Part shown: one piece after another, positions 16,336 through 24,797 of the stretch
Numbering within the stretch: the stretch's first letter is position 1
Layout: every line of letters begins with the position of its first letter
Source of the DNA: Acidimicrobiaceae bacterium
Lineage (GTDB): Bacteria; Actinomycetota; Acidimicrobiia; Acidimicrobiales; Aldehydirespiratoraceae
Length of the DNA: 38,360 bases
Assembly: GCA_026710865.1 (NCBI GenBank)
Contig: JAPOQG010000193.1
Span: 1-38,360 of the forward strand
Direction: 5' to 3'
The notes under the pieces: model-generated
What the model saw: the letters and a program-made list of their open reading frames with translations, nothing else
Databases searched by the model: none
What the model was told of the DNA's origin: nothing
Position numbers and translations under genes: made by a program

Positions 16336-16483
16336 GGCCGCTGCTCCTCAACGGCGGGCTCGACACAACCCGACCACTGCGCGGAGCCACATAAAGAATG
16401 CGAGCAGCAAGAATGCGAGCAGCCCGGCATGCATGGCCGATGCGACCGCACCCCAGCAGCCCGACGCGAACCAGTTCGCTCAT
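16328..16483 (-). pseudogene. 51-codon junction ORF duplicating the start of iolG
   Basis: ATG 16483 overlaps the stop of the desaturase/Rieske gene (ATGA), and its TGA lies inside the iolG start region (8-bp overlap). Codons 6-16 read VRVGLLGCGRIGH, against IRVGLLGCGRIGS in iolG, and a 21-bp DNA stretch around this NAD-binding loop is identical in both. After that the copy degenerates into a GC-rich, arginine/alanine-rich tail with an internal AGCAAGAATGCG tandem repeat. It cannot form a Rossmann fold, so it is either a duplication remnant or a translational relay. Confidence 0.65.
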
Positions 16484-17943
16484 GCGCCTGGTTGTTGCGG
16501 CACCAGGCGCGACACCACCCGCCCGTTGCGCAGGGCCACGTCGTAGAGGGTGATCGACTCGGTTGCGGGCAAGCGCAGCGCCTCGCCGGTGCACAGGTCG
16601 AAGCACCCGTTGTGCTTGGGGCACTCGATCAAGCCGTCGAGCACGACGCCCTCGGCGAGATGGGCCTGGCCGTGGGTGCACAGCCCGTCGCTGAGCACGA
16701 AGCCGGCGCCGGCGCCGGCCGCGGCTTCGTCGCTGCCGCGGTAGTCGTCGTCATCGAGCCGGTACAGGGCATAGGTGGCGTCGCCGTGGTCGACCCGGCG
16801 GGCCGAGTTGGGTCTGAGGCCCTCAGCCGGGCCGAGGTCGACGAGCCCGTCGTGCACCTCCCCGGCCCAGGCGGTGACCCCGGTGTCGACGAACGACCGC
16901 TGCGCACCGGCCACGTCAGGCACGTCGGGGCGGGGATCGTCGTAGGACGGGTCCTGCCACTGGCGGCGCAGCGTGGCGAAGATCCGCCGGTAGGCGCTGA
17001 TCGAGGACCGGTCCGCCGGGGCCAGGTGCTCCTTGATCTCCTCGTGGAGGGCCGGCAGCGCGTAGTACGGCACCGTCGGGAAGATGTGGTGCTCGACGTG
17101 GTAGTTCATGTTCGAGTACAGGAACCGCAGGAACGGGTTCAAGTACACCGTGCGGGAGTTGTAGCGATGGTCGAGCACGTCCTCTCGCAGGCCCGCGTGC
17201 TGCATGGCCCCGAAGAACACCATGAGCCAGGCCCCGTAGAAGGTGGGCAGCCCGATGTACAGCGCGGGGACGATCGAGCCGATGGCCGCGCACCACACCG
17301 CAGTGCCGGCCAGCACCGCGATGTAGGCCCGCGACTCCCACTTGAGCTTGGGCAGCTCGTCGGCGGGGATGAGGTCACGGGCGTCGTCGTCGATGCGGCC
17401 CGCGGCGTGCTTGAGGGTGCGCCACACCGCCTTGGGCAGCAGCGCCACCGGCAGGTACACGCCCAGCACGGTGCGCAGCGAGCCCGGCCGGGGGAACATG
17501 ATCTCGGGGTCGCGCCCCACCACGATGGTGTCGGTGTGGTGGCGGACGTGCGACCAGCGCCACAGGGTGGGCTGGCGCAGCAGCATGAACGACGCGATGT
17601 AGTAGACGGCGTCGTTGAGCCACTTGGTCCGGAACGCGGTGCCGTGGCCGCACTCGTGCCAGCGGGAGTCGCCCGCGCCGCCGTAGAGCGCGCCGTAGGC
17701 CATGAACGCCGGCACCGCCCACCAGGTGCCCAGAGCACGGAACGCCAGGTAGCCGAACACGGCCAGCAGGCCGAGCCACATGATCGTGTCGCGGGCCGCC
17801 CGGGCGTTGTTGCGGACCTGCAGGGCCCGCAACCGCTCACCGTCGATGGGCGGGCGGAACCACTCCGCCTCGACAAGGCCCCTCTCGACAGCCAGCGTCG
17901 AGTCCTGCCCGGTGAGGGTGTAGTCCCGCACGGTCGCGGTCAC
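16480..17943 (-). CDS. Fatty-acid-desaturase/Rieske fusion, MocD-MocE-like oxygenase
   Basis: 487 aa. Residues 1-335 are a membrane di-iron desaturase/hydroxylase domain with all histidine boxes: HECGH (96-100), HVRHH (132-136), H249 and HVEHH (282-286), between hydrophobic stretches. Residues about 385-480 are a Rieske [2Fe-2S] domain with C422-x-H424 and C441-x2-H444. In rhizobial rhizopine catabolism the desaturase-like MocD and the Rieske ferredoxin MocE are separate proteins acting together with reductase MocF. Here they are joined. Lying inside an iol cluster, it probably oxidises, perhaps demethylates, a modified inositol; lipid desaturation is the alternative. No MocF-like reductase is present. 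GTG 17943 overlaps the SDR stop by 4 bp. Confidence 0.85.
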   Translation of the reverse strand: MTATVRDYTLTGQDSTLAVERGLVEAEWFRPPIDGERLRALQVRNNARAARDTIMWLGLLAVFGYLAFRALGTWWAVPAFMAYGALYGGAGDSRWHECGHGTAFRTKWLNDAVYYIASFMLLRQPTLWRWSHVRHHTDTIVVGRDPEIMFPRPGSLRTVLGVYLPVALLPKAVWRTLKHAAGRIDDDARDLIPADELPKLKWESRAYIAVLAGTAVWCAAIGSIVPALYIGLPTFYGAWLMVFFGAMQHAGLREDVLDHRYNSRTVYLNPFLRFLYSNMNYHVEHHIFPTVPYYALPALHEEIKEHLAPADRSSISAYRRIFATLRRQWQDPSYDDPRPDVPDVAGAQRSFVDTGVTAWAGEVHDGLVDLGPAEGLRPNSARRVDHGDATYALYRLDDDDYRGSDEAAAGAGAGFVLSDGLCTHGQAHLAEGVVLDGLIECPKHNGCFDLCTGEALRLPATESITLYDVALRNGRVVSRLVPQQPGA

Positions 17944-18797
17944 AGGCTGCTCCCGGAATCGGACGGCCCCTCACCCAGCTCGGGGCCGGGCAGGACCGAG
18001 TCGCCCGCACCCAGGACCGTCTGGTCCCACTCCACCACCGCGCCGGTCATCATCCCGGACTCGGCGGTGGCCAGATGCACGACGGTGCGGGCGATCTCCG
18101 GGGGCTTGATGAGCCGGCCGAAGGGCATCTCGGCCTCGGCCCGCTCCAGCCAGCCGTCGGTGGCCCCGTCGAATGTCCGCTGCACGACGTCCTCGTTGGG
18201 GGTGTCCATCCATCCGGGGCACAGCAGGTTGACGCGGATGCGGTGGCGCATCAGCGCGAAGGCGAGGTTGCGGGTCATGGCCACCAGCGCGCCCTTGGAG
18301 GTGGCGTACGGCAGCAGCTTCGGAGGGCCGCCCCGCCCGGCGATCGATCCGATGAGCACGATGGCGCCATCGACGCTCTCGCGGGCCATGATCCGGGCCA
18401 CGCCCTGGCTGAGCAGGCCCGGCGCCCGCACGTTCACGGCCAGCATGGCGTCCCACAGCTCGGGCGTGGTGTCCCACACGGTGCCGCGGTCGGTGATGGC
18501 TGCGCAGTTCACGAAGCTGTGGCAGGTGCCGAACATCTCGTCGAGGGCCGCAATCGCCGCCTCGCAGGCATCGCTGTGGGCGAGGTCGGCGGCCAAGAAC
18601 TCGGCCCGGCACGCCGGTTTGCGCAGCGACGCCGCGGCCGCCTCGCCCTTGGCTCGGCTCCGGCCCACGAGCAGCAGCCCGGCCGCCCCCTCGGCGCCCA
18701 GCCGCTCAGCCACCGCGTAGCCGAGCCCCTGCGAGCCGCCGGTCACCAGCGCGATCCCGCCCGCGAACGATCCGCACGCACGCGTCTCGCTCACCAT
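17940..18797 (-). CDS. Short-chain dehydrogenase/reductase (SDR)
   Basis: 285-aa classical SDR: TGGSQGLG (19-26), NCAA (97-100), and catalytic S151 with Y164-x3-K168 (YATSK). It oxidises or reduces a secondary alcohol or ketone with NAD(P). Between iolD and the MocDE-like fusion it probably handles a stereoisomer or oxidised form of the cyclitol; the substrate is unknown. ATG 18797 is preceded by two copies of CAGGGGAGC 13 bp apart, the nearer one being a good Shine-Dalgarno sequence. The 112-bp spacer up to iolD holds nothing else I can name. Confidence 0.88.
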   Translation of the reverse strand: MVSETRACGSFAGGIALVTGGSQGLGYAVAERLGAEGAAGLLLVGRSRAKGEAAAASLRKPACRAEFLAADLAHSDACEAAIAALDEMFGTCHSFVNCAAITDRGTVWDTTPELWDAMLAVNVRAPGLLSQGVARIMARESVDGAIVLIGSIAGRGGPPKLLPYATSKGALVAMTRNLAFALMRHRIRVNLLCPGWMDTPNEDVVQRTFDGATDGWLERAEAEMPFGRLIKPPEIARTVVHLATAESGMMTGAVVEWDQTVLGAGDSVLPGPELGEGPSDSGSSL

Positions 18798-18909
18798 GAC
18801 GCTCCCCTGCCCTGCTCCCCTGTCTCGACCACATCGCACACCGGCACCACGCCCGTCGTCGTGCCCGACCCGACCGCCGAGTCTCGCTCGCCTCGCTCGA
18901 CCGCCGTGC

Positions 18910-20793
18910 TCACCAGCCCACCCGTTGCGCGGATCGGCCCTCGTCCATGGCCTCGCGGGCTGCCATCACCGACGGGCTGGAGCTCACCTCGGGCACCCCT
19001 ACCTCCCAGAACGAGCCGCCCCCGGTCCAGCTGTGGGGATGGGTCCTGAGCGCGATCACATAGGTGCGGTCCGCGGCTCGGGCCCGCTCGATGGCCGCCT
19101 CCAACTCGGCGACGGTGGCCACCGTCTCGGTCTCACAGCCCATCGAGGCCGCGTGGGCCGCGAAGTCGATGTCGACCAGCCGCTCGGTGCGGCAGTCGGC
19201 GAACAGGTTGTTGAACGACGCGCCGCCCTGGTTGACCTGGAGACGGTCGATCACCGCGTAGCCGCCGTTGTCGCACACGATCACGATGAGCTTGTGGCCG
19301 GTGATCACGGTGCTGTAGAGGTCGCTGTTCATCATCAGGTAGGAGCCGTCGCCCAGCAGCACCATCACCTCGCGCTCGGGCATGGCCATCTTGGCCCCCC
19401 AGGCGCCCGAGATCTCGTAGCCCATGCACGAGTAGCCGTACTCGCAGTCGAAGGAGTGCACGGTGCCGGCCCGCCAGCCGTTGACCAGCTCCCCGGGCAG
19501 GCCGCCGGCGGCGGCGACCACGTAGGTCGAGTCGTCGGCGGCCCGATCGACCGCGCCGACCACCTGCGCGTAGGTCGGCAGATCGGCATAGGGGTCTGAC
19601 GAGCCGTCGCCGCCGTCGCCGCCGGCCGTCGCCGGCGCGGCGATCTTGTCGATGTAGGCGTGGTACTGGGCGGTCTCCGCGGCGGCCCGGGCCGTCCAGT
19701 CGGCGCCGGCCCGGTAGTCGCCGAGGGCCGCTCCGAGCTCGATCAGCCCCTCGCGGGCGTCGGCCACCAGCGGCAGGCACATGTGCTTGGTTGCGTCGAA
19801 GCGGGCCGCGTTGAGCCCCACGATCCTGGCCGCCTCGTCGCCGAACACCGTCCACGAGCCGGTGGTGAAGTCCTGCATCCTCGTGCCCACGGCCAGCACC
19901 ACATCGGCCTGCGCGGCCATGGCGTTGGCCGACGTGCACCCGGTGACCCCGATGGGGCCGCAGTTGAGCGGATGGTGGGCCGGCAGCGAGGTCCGTCCCG
20001 CGGTGGTCTCGACCACGGGGATGCCGTGGGCCTCGGCGAAGGCGGCGAGGTGCTCCTCGGCCAGGGACCAGCGGACCCCTCCGCCCGCGATGATCAGGGG
20101 CCTGTCGGCAGAGGCCAGCGCAGCCGCGGCCCGCCGCAGTTCGCCCGCGTCGGGGCGGGGCCGGCGGATGCGGTGCAGCGTCTCGTCGAAGAAGCGGACC
20201 GGGTAGTCGTAGGCTTGGGCCTGGACGTCCTGGGGCAGCGCGACGAACGCCGGGCCGCAGTCGCCGGGATCGAGCATCGTGTTGACGGCGTGGGGCAGCG
20301 ACTGCATCACCTGCTCGGGGGTGGTGATCCGGTCCCAGTAGCGCACCACGGCCCGGAAGGCGTCGTTGACGGTGGTCGCCGGGGCTCCGAAGTGCTCGAC
20401 CTGCTGCAGCACGGGATCCACGATGCGGTGCTCGAAGGTGTCGCCGGACAGCACCAGCAGCGGCAGCCGGTTGGCCATCGCCACCGCGGCCGCGGTCACC
20501 ATGTTGGTCGCACCGGGGCCGATCGAGCTGGCCGCCACCATGATCCGGCGCCGCTTGGAGGCCCGGGCGAACCCGCAGGCGGCCAGGGCCATCCCCTGCT
20601 CGTTCTGGCCCCTCCAGGTGGGCAGGGCGTCCTGGGCCTGCTCGAGCTCATGGCCCAGGCAGGTGACGTTGCCGTGGCCGAAGATGGCGAACACCCCTGC
20701 GAACAGCGGCACGGCGTCGCCACCGACATCGATGCGCTGGGCGGCCAGGTAGCGCACAACCGCGCCCGATGTAGTCAGCCTGATCGTGTCCAT
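18910..20793 (-). CDS. iolD: 3D-(3,5/4)-trihydroxycyclohexane-1,2-dione hydrolase
   Basis: 627-aa thiamine-diphosphate enzyme that opens the cyclitol ring to 5-deoxyglucuronate. The ThDP-activating glutamate is E65 (QNEQGMAL). The central domain is intact (PLIIAGGGVRWS), and the cofactor/Mg motif GDGSYLMMNSDL to CDNGGYAVI lies at about 480-512. SIGPGATNM and FGHGNVTCLGHEL are typical of IolD rather than acetolactate synthase. Length is as expected. ATG 20793 is preceded by AGGAGAGG. It is the ring-cleaving step that defines this locus as cyclitol catabolism. Confidence 0.95.
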   Translation of the reverse strand: MDTIRLTTSGAVVRYLAAQRIDVGGDAVPLFAGVFAIFGHGNVTCLGHELEQAQDALPTWRGQNEQGMALAACGFARASKRRRIMVAASSIGPGATNMVTAAAVAMANRLPLLVLSGDTFEHRIVDPVLQQVEHFGAPATTVNDAFRAVVRYWDRITTPEQVMQSLPHAVNTMLDPGDCGPAFVALPQDVQAQAYDYPVRFFDETLHRIRRPRPDAGELRRAAAALASADRPLIIAGGGVRWSLAEEHLAAFAEAHGIPVVETTAGRTSLPAHHPLNCGPIGVTGCTSANAMAAQADVVLAVGTRMQDFTTGSWTVFGDEAARIVGLNAARFDATKHMCLPLVADAREGLIELGAALGDYRAGADWTARAAAETAQYHAYIDKIAAPATAGGDGGDGSSDPYADLPTYAQVVGAVDRAADDSTYVVAAAGGLPGELVNGWRAGTVHSFDCEYGYSCMGYEISGAWGAKMAMPEREVMVLLGDGSYLMMNSDLYSTVITGHKLIVIVCDNGGYAVIDRLQVNQGGASFNNLFADCRTERLVDIDFAAHAASMGCETETVATVAELEAAIERARAADRTYVIALRTHPHSWTGGGSFWEVGVPEVSSSPSVMAAREAMDEGRSAQRVGW

Positions 20794-20819
20794 GACGACC
20801 TCTCCTGTGCCCCTAGCTC

Positions 20820-21995
20820 CTAGTCGATCCGCACCGACGCTACGTCCGTCCAGGAGCCGGTCTCCCAGCTTCGCAGCAGCGCGGCCTGAACGCTCACGTA
20901 CTCCAGCGCCTGCTCCAACCCCGCTGAGTGCGGCCGGCCCTCGGCCACCGCGGCCAGGAACTCGTGGTCCTGGATGGTCACGACATCCTCGAAGCCGATG
21001 GAGTTGGCCTCGCCGGGAACGAATCCGGCATGGTACGGGTGCCGCTCCCCCGCGTAGACGGTGGTGTAGCCGAGGTCGCCGTCACCGATCCTGAACAGCC
21101 GCATCTCGTTCATGGTCTCGAAGTTCCAGCTGAGCGCGCCGCCGGTGCCGTGGACGTCGAAGGCCATCTGGCTCTGGGGCCCCACCATCGTGCGGCTGGT
21201 CTCGAAGGTGCCGCGGCTGCCGTTGGCGAACACCGCCATCGCCCCGAAGTAGTCCTCGTTGGTGACCACGCCCACCGGGTCGTCCGCTCCGCCCCGGTCG
21301 TAGTGGGTGCCCGACGCCGACGGCAGCGGCCGCTCCTTGATGAACGTCTCGCCGGTTCCGACAACCCTCAGGATCGGGCCGTTGATCATCATGGCCAGGT
21401 CGATGGCGTGGCTGAGGATGTCGGTCGACACGCCGTGGCCGGCCTGCTCGAGCAGAAAGCGCCAGCTGAGCAGGCCGAGGGGGTCGGCGCCGTACATGGA
21501 GAAGAAGCGGCCCCGGTAGTTGGTGATCTCGCCCAGCTCGCCGGCCTCGATCAGGTTGCGGGCGTGCTGCACCAGCGGCACGAACCGGTAGTTGTACCCG
21601 ACACCGGTTATGACGCCGGCGTCGCGGCAGGCCTTCTCGGCCCGGGCCGTCTGGGCGGGCGTGCCCCCGACCGGCTTCTCGCAGAAGACGTGCTTGCTGG
21701 CCGCGGCGGCGGCCTCGACCATCTCGCAGTGCACCATGTTGGGCGCGCAGACAGCGACCACGTCCACATCGGGATGGTCCACCGCGGCCCGCCAGTCGTC
21801 GGTGGCCTCGCGGAAGCCGAAGTCGTCCAACGCGGCGGCGCGACGCTGCGCCAGGGTGTCGGCGCACACCGTGAGCTCGGCCCGGTAGTCGAGGCCGTCG
21901 AAGATCATGGGCAGGCGGGCGTAGGACCGGGCGTGGGCCTGGCCCATCCAGCCGAAGCCGATCACAGCCACGCCGAGGCGGCGCTTCTTGCTCAT
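20820..21995 (-). CDS. Gfo/Idh/MocA-family dehydrogenase (MocA or scyllo-inositol dehydrogenase-like)
   Basis: 391 aa, longer than IolG. The NAD fingerprint VIGFGWMGQAHARSY is at 11-25, the catalytic EKP is at 106-108, and a DILSHAIDLAMMINGP segment replaces the IolG D-x3-H signature with a D-x3-H of its own. The C-terminal half includes SIGFEDVVTIQDHEFL. It probably oxidises a different cyclitol (scyllo-inositol, an O-methyl or amino derivative) into the pathway, as MocA does in rhizopine use. The exact substrate is inference. ATG 21995 overlaps the TGA of an 11-codon ORF that bridges from the preceding gene. Confidence 0.87.
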   Translation of the reverse strand: MSKKRRLGVAVIGFGWMGQAHARSYARLPMIFDGLDYRAELTVCADTLAQRRAAALDDFGFREATDDWRAAVDHPDVDVVAVCAPNMVHCEMVEAAAAASKHVFCEKPVGGTPAQTARAEKACRDAGVITGVGYNYRFVPLVQHARNLIEAGELGEITNYRGRFFSMYGADPLGLLSWRFLLEQAGHGVSTDILSHAIDLAMMINGPILRVVGTGETFIKERPLPSASGTHYDRGGADDPVGVVTNEDYFGAMAVFANGSRGTFETSRTMVGPQSQMAFDVHGTGGALSWNFETMNEMRLFRIGDGDLGYTTVYAGERHPYHAGFVPGEANSIGFEDVVTIQDHEFLAAVAEGRPHSAGLEQALEYVSVQAALLRSWETGSWTDVASVRID

Positions 21996-22027
21996 CGTGC
22001 CCTCCGGCGAACGGGGTTCGCGCTCAT
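21992..22027 (-). other. 11-codon bridging ORF with duplicated ribosome-binding region
   Basis: ATG 22027 overlaps the hydroxyacid dehydrogenase stop, and TGA 21994-21992 overlaps the MocA-like ATG. The block CGCCGGAGGGC plus three bases plus ATGAGC occurs twice, once before each ATG, 32 bp apart. This is a short tandem duplication of the Shine-Dalgarno/start region. Either translation is handed on in two steps, or it is only a duplication scar. Confidence 0.5.
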
Positions 22028-22980
22028 GAGGCCCTCCGGCGGTCCACGGCCGGGTCGGCCGCAGTCGGGTCGAGCAGGTGCTCGGGCGTCCCGCCGTTGA
22101 GCCACTCGGCCGCCTGGCCGAGGGCCTGGTCGAGCAGCCGGACCGTCCCTGCGGTGGTCGAGGAGGCCACGTGAGGGGTGACGATCACATCGTCGCGCCC
22201 GAGCAGCCGGTGGCCCGGCGGCAGCGGCTCGGGCTCGGTCACGTCGAGCCCGGCGCCCGCGATGTGGCCCGATTCCAGACCCGCGAGCAGCGCGTCGTGG
22301 TCGATCAGCGAGCCCCGTGCGCAGTTGACGATGATGACGCCGGGCCGCATGGCCGCGATGGCTCGGGCGTCGACGATGTGGCGGGTGGCCGCGGTGGCGG
22401 GGGCGTGCAGCGACACCGCGTCGCTGCGGCGCCAGAGCTCGTCGAGGTCGACAGGATCGCCCACCTCTCGGGCCTTGGCCGGGTCCAGGTACGGGTCGTG
22501 CACCAGGACCCTCATGCCCACCGCCGCCGCGTAGCGAGCCACCCGGCTGCCGATGCGCCCGCAGCCGAGCAGTCCCAGGGTCCTGCCGTCCAACTCTAGG
22601 GCTCGGTGGGTGGCCCGGTAGTCGCCGAGCCCGTCCTGGAGCCGCCGCTCGGCGAGCTTGACCCGCTTGGCGACGGCCAGCAGCAGGGCCAGAGCATGCT
22701 CGGCGGTGGACACGGTGGGAGCATCGGGCGCGTTGCACGCGGCCACGCCGGCCGCGGCGCATTCGGCCACATCCACGTTGTCGTAGCCGATCCCGGCGCG
22801 GGCCACCACCTTGAGCCGGGGCAGGCGCCGGCAGGCCTCGGCGTCCCAACGGTCCCCCGCGCCGATCACGGCCCCGTCGGCACCCGACAGGTCGTCGGTC
22901 AGCTCCAGGCCGTCGGGGACGGTGACCTCCGGAGACGGCCGGCGATCGACCCAGATGCGCCAGGGCACGGCCGTGCTCAT
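22024..22980 (-). CDS. NAD-dependent D-2-hydroxyacid dehydrogenase (phosphoglycerate dehydrogenase-like)
   Basis: 318 aa. The Rossmann motif GLLGCGRIGS is at 136-145. The catalytic residues are R222 (NCARGS), E251 (VTEPEPLP) and H270 (VIVTPHVASS). It lacks the C-terminal ACT/regulatory domain of biosynthetic SerA, so it is more like glyoxylate/hydroxypyruvate reductases. It is not a standard inositol enzyme; in this cluster it could act on a 2-keto product or a side-chain-derived acid. ATG 22980 overlaps the iolC stop by 4 bp, so it is firmly part of the operon. Confidence 0.88.
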   Translation of the reverse strand: MSTAVPWRIWVDRRPSPEVTVPDGLELTDDLSGADGAVIGAGDRWDAEACRRLPRLKVVARAGIGYDNVDVAECAAAGVAACNAPDAPTVSTAEHALALLLAVAKRVKLAERRLQDGLGDYRATHRALELDGRTLGLLGCGRIGSRVARYAAAVGMRVLVHDPYLDPAKAREVGDPVDLDELWRRSDAVSLHAPATAATRHIVDARAIAAMRPGVIIVNCARGSLIDHDALLAGLESGHIAGAGLDVTEPEPLPPGHRLLGRDDVIVTPHVASSTTAGTVRLLDQALGQAAEWLNGGTPEHLLDPTAADPAVDRRRAS

Positions 22981-23942
22981 GCGGCATCGACCTCCGCCGT
23001 CCCGGCCCCGGCGAGCACGCCGTCGATCTCGGCCGCGGTGGGCATGGCGTCGGCGCATGTCAGCCGGCCGGCCACGATGGCGCCGGCCGCGTTGGCCCTG
23101 GTCACCATGGCGACCGGGTCGAGCCCGGCCAGCAGCCCGTCGGCCAGGGCACCGCCGAAGGCGTCGCCGGCACCGAGGCCGCAGACGACCTCGACTCTCA
23201 CCGGCGGCACGGACCAGCGGCCGTCGGCGGTGGCCACGAGCACGCCGTCGGCGCCCATCTTGACGACCGCCAGCGACACGCCCCGCTCCAGCAGGCGGTC
23301 GGCGGCGATGTCGGGATCGGCAGATCCCACCGCGATCTCGCACTCGGTGCGGTTGCCCACCGCCACGGTGACCCGGTCGATGGCCGGGCCGATGTGCTCG
23401 GACGCCTCGGCCGGCGACGACCAGAAGCTCTCCCGGTAGTCGAGGTCCAGCACCGTGTGCTCGGCCCGGCTCCGGCGCTCCAGCAGAGCCGTGACTGCCG
23501 AACGGGACGGCTCCTGAGCGAAGCGCGAGCCGGTGACCCACAGCACGGCGACGGTGTAGGCCACGTCGGGAATGTCTGCGATCATGAGGTTCATCTCCGG
23601 GCCGCGGGGCTCCCGGTAGAACAGCAGCGGCGGATCGGTCGGCGGGTCCAGAGCGCAGAATGCGAGAGCGGTGCGCAGGTCGGGGTCCACCGACACATAG
23701 TCGTTGACCACACCGAAGCGCTCGGCGAGCGCGGTGCGGATGTACTCGCCGAAGCCGTCGTCCCCCACCCGGGTGACGACCGCGGCCCGCCGGCCCAGCC
23801 GGGCCGCGGCCACGGCCACGTTGGTGGGCGAACCGCCGATCGACTTGGCGAACGACTCCACCGCTCTGAGAGGCACGCCGCTCTGCTGCGGATACAGGTC
23901 GACGCTGACGCGGCCCACGGTGAGCAGCTCGAGTTCAGTCAT
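22977..23942 (-). CDS. iolC: 5-dehydro-2-deoxygluconokinase
   Basis: 321-aa PfkB-family sugar kinase that phosphorylates 2-deoxy-5-keto-gluconate at O6. Seen: the N-terminal GRVSVDLYPQQSG and the substrate-side GGSPTNVAVAAARLG, both close to IolC consensus, and the catalytic loop GAGDAF (257-262, base D260). There is no C-terminal DUF2090 aldolase domain. In some bacteria that domain is fused to IolC; here the related aldolase is a separate gene at the end of the cluster. The 69-bp spacer upstream contains a weak 24-codon GTG frame ending inside the iolC start. Confidence 0.92.
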   Translation of the reverse strand: MTELELLTVGRVSVDLYPQQSGVPLRAVESFAKSIGGSPTNVAVAAARLGRRAAVVTRVGDDGFGEYIRTALAERFGVVNDYVSVDPDLRTALAFCALDPPTDPPLLFYREPRGPEMNLMIADIPDVAYTVAVLWVTGSRFAQEPSRSAVTALLERRSRAEHTVLDLDYRESFWSSPAEASEHIGPAIDRVTVAVGNRTECEIAVGSADPDIAADRLLERGVSLAVVKMGADGVLVATADGRWSVPPVRVEVVCGLGAGDAFGGALADGLLAGLDPVAMVTRANAAGAIVAGRLTCADAMPTAAEIDGVLAGAGTAEVDAA

Positions 23943-24011
23943 CGGCCTCGGCGGGAAACGTTGAGGCTCGGCGTGACGCGACGACGGGCGACGGGGCGGG
24001 ACGGGCCACCC

Positions 24012-24797
24012 TCAGCTTGCGCCGGCCTCGGCCAGCTCGTGCTGCAGCTCCTCGAGCTCGGCGCCACCGGCCATGAGCTGGGTCAGCTCGGACTGCGACA
24101 GCTCATCCTTGGCCCAGTTGCCCAGCGACTGGCCCCGCTGCAGGATCACGAACCGGTCGCCGACGGGGTAGGCGTGGTTGGGGTTGTGGGTGATGAAGAT
24201 GACCGCGAGACCCTGGTCGCGGGCCTCGACGATGCGGCGCAGCACCACCCCCGACTGCTTGACCCCCAGCGCGGAGGTGGGCTCGTCGAGGATCAGCACC
24301 CGGGCCCCGAAGTAGCTGGCCCGGGCGATGGCCACCGACTGGCGCTCGCCGCCCGACAGCGTGCCCACGCTCTGCTCGGTGTCGCGGATGTCGATGCCCA
24401 TCTTGGCCATCTCCTCCTTGGCGATCATCTTGGCCTTGTCGATGTCGATCTGCCGGAACGGCCAGACTCCCGTCTTGGGCTCCTGCCCCAGGAAGAAGTT
24501 CCGCCACACCGACATCAGAGGCACCATGGCCAGATCCTGGTACACGGTGGCGATGCCGGCGGCCAGCGCCTGCCGCGGGGAGGCGAACCTCACCTCGGAG
24601 CCCTCCAGGAGCAGTTCTCCCTCGTCGTGCTGGTGCACGCCGGCCAGGATCTTGATGAAGGTGGACTTGCCGGCGCCGTTGTCGCCGAGCACGCACGTCA
24701 CCTCTCCGGGGTTGACCGTCGTGGTGACGCCGGTGAGGGCGATGATGTTGCCGTAGAACTTCGACAGGTTTCGAAGCTCGAGGAATTCCGTGCTCAT
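24012..24797 (-). CDS. Sugar ABC transporter ATP-binding protein (FrcA type, single domain)
   Basis: 261 aa with a complete set of nucleotide-binding motifs: Walker [10 protein letters not shown] (about 38-46), Q-loop VYQDLAMVP, signature LSGGERQ, Walker [13 protein letters not shown] and switch histidine FITHN. Ribose/xylose-type systems usually use a double-length ATPase of about 500 aa; a single-domain version like this is typical of the FrcBCA branch, where it works as a homodimer. It powers uptake through the neighbouring permease. It overlaps the permease stop by 4 bp (ATGA). Confidence 0.93.
   Translation of the reverse strand: MSTEFLELRNLSKFYGNIIALTGVTTTVNPGEVTCVLGDNGAGKSTFIKILAGVHQHDEGELLLEGSEVRFASPRQALAAGIATVYQDLAMVPLMSVWRNFFLGQEPKTGVWPFRQIDIDKAKMIAKEEMAKMGIDIRDTEQSVGTLSGGERQSVAIARASYFGARVLILDEPTSALGVKQSGVVLRRIVEARDQGLAVIFITHNPNHAYPVGDRFVILQRGQSLGNWAKDELSQSELTQLMAGGAELEELQHELAEAGAS

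Noticed and set aside
16480..17943. Simple lipid fatty-acid desaturase with a chance C-terminal extension
   Set aside because: The extension has an intact C-x-H/C-x2-H Rieske centre and the gene overlaps cyclitol genes on both sides, so a MocDE-like role fits better, though lipid activity is not excluded.
15268..18720. A 1150-codon plus-strand open frame opposite the iol cluster
   Set aside because: It is antisense to iolG, the MocDE-like fusion and the SDR, with composition typical of GC-rich shadows. The minus-strand products carry complete motifs.
23935..24009. 24-codon GTG frame before iolC as a gene
   Set aside because: It has no clear Shine-Dalgarno sequence and no repeat of a neighbour; mentioned only as weak support for the junction pattern.
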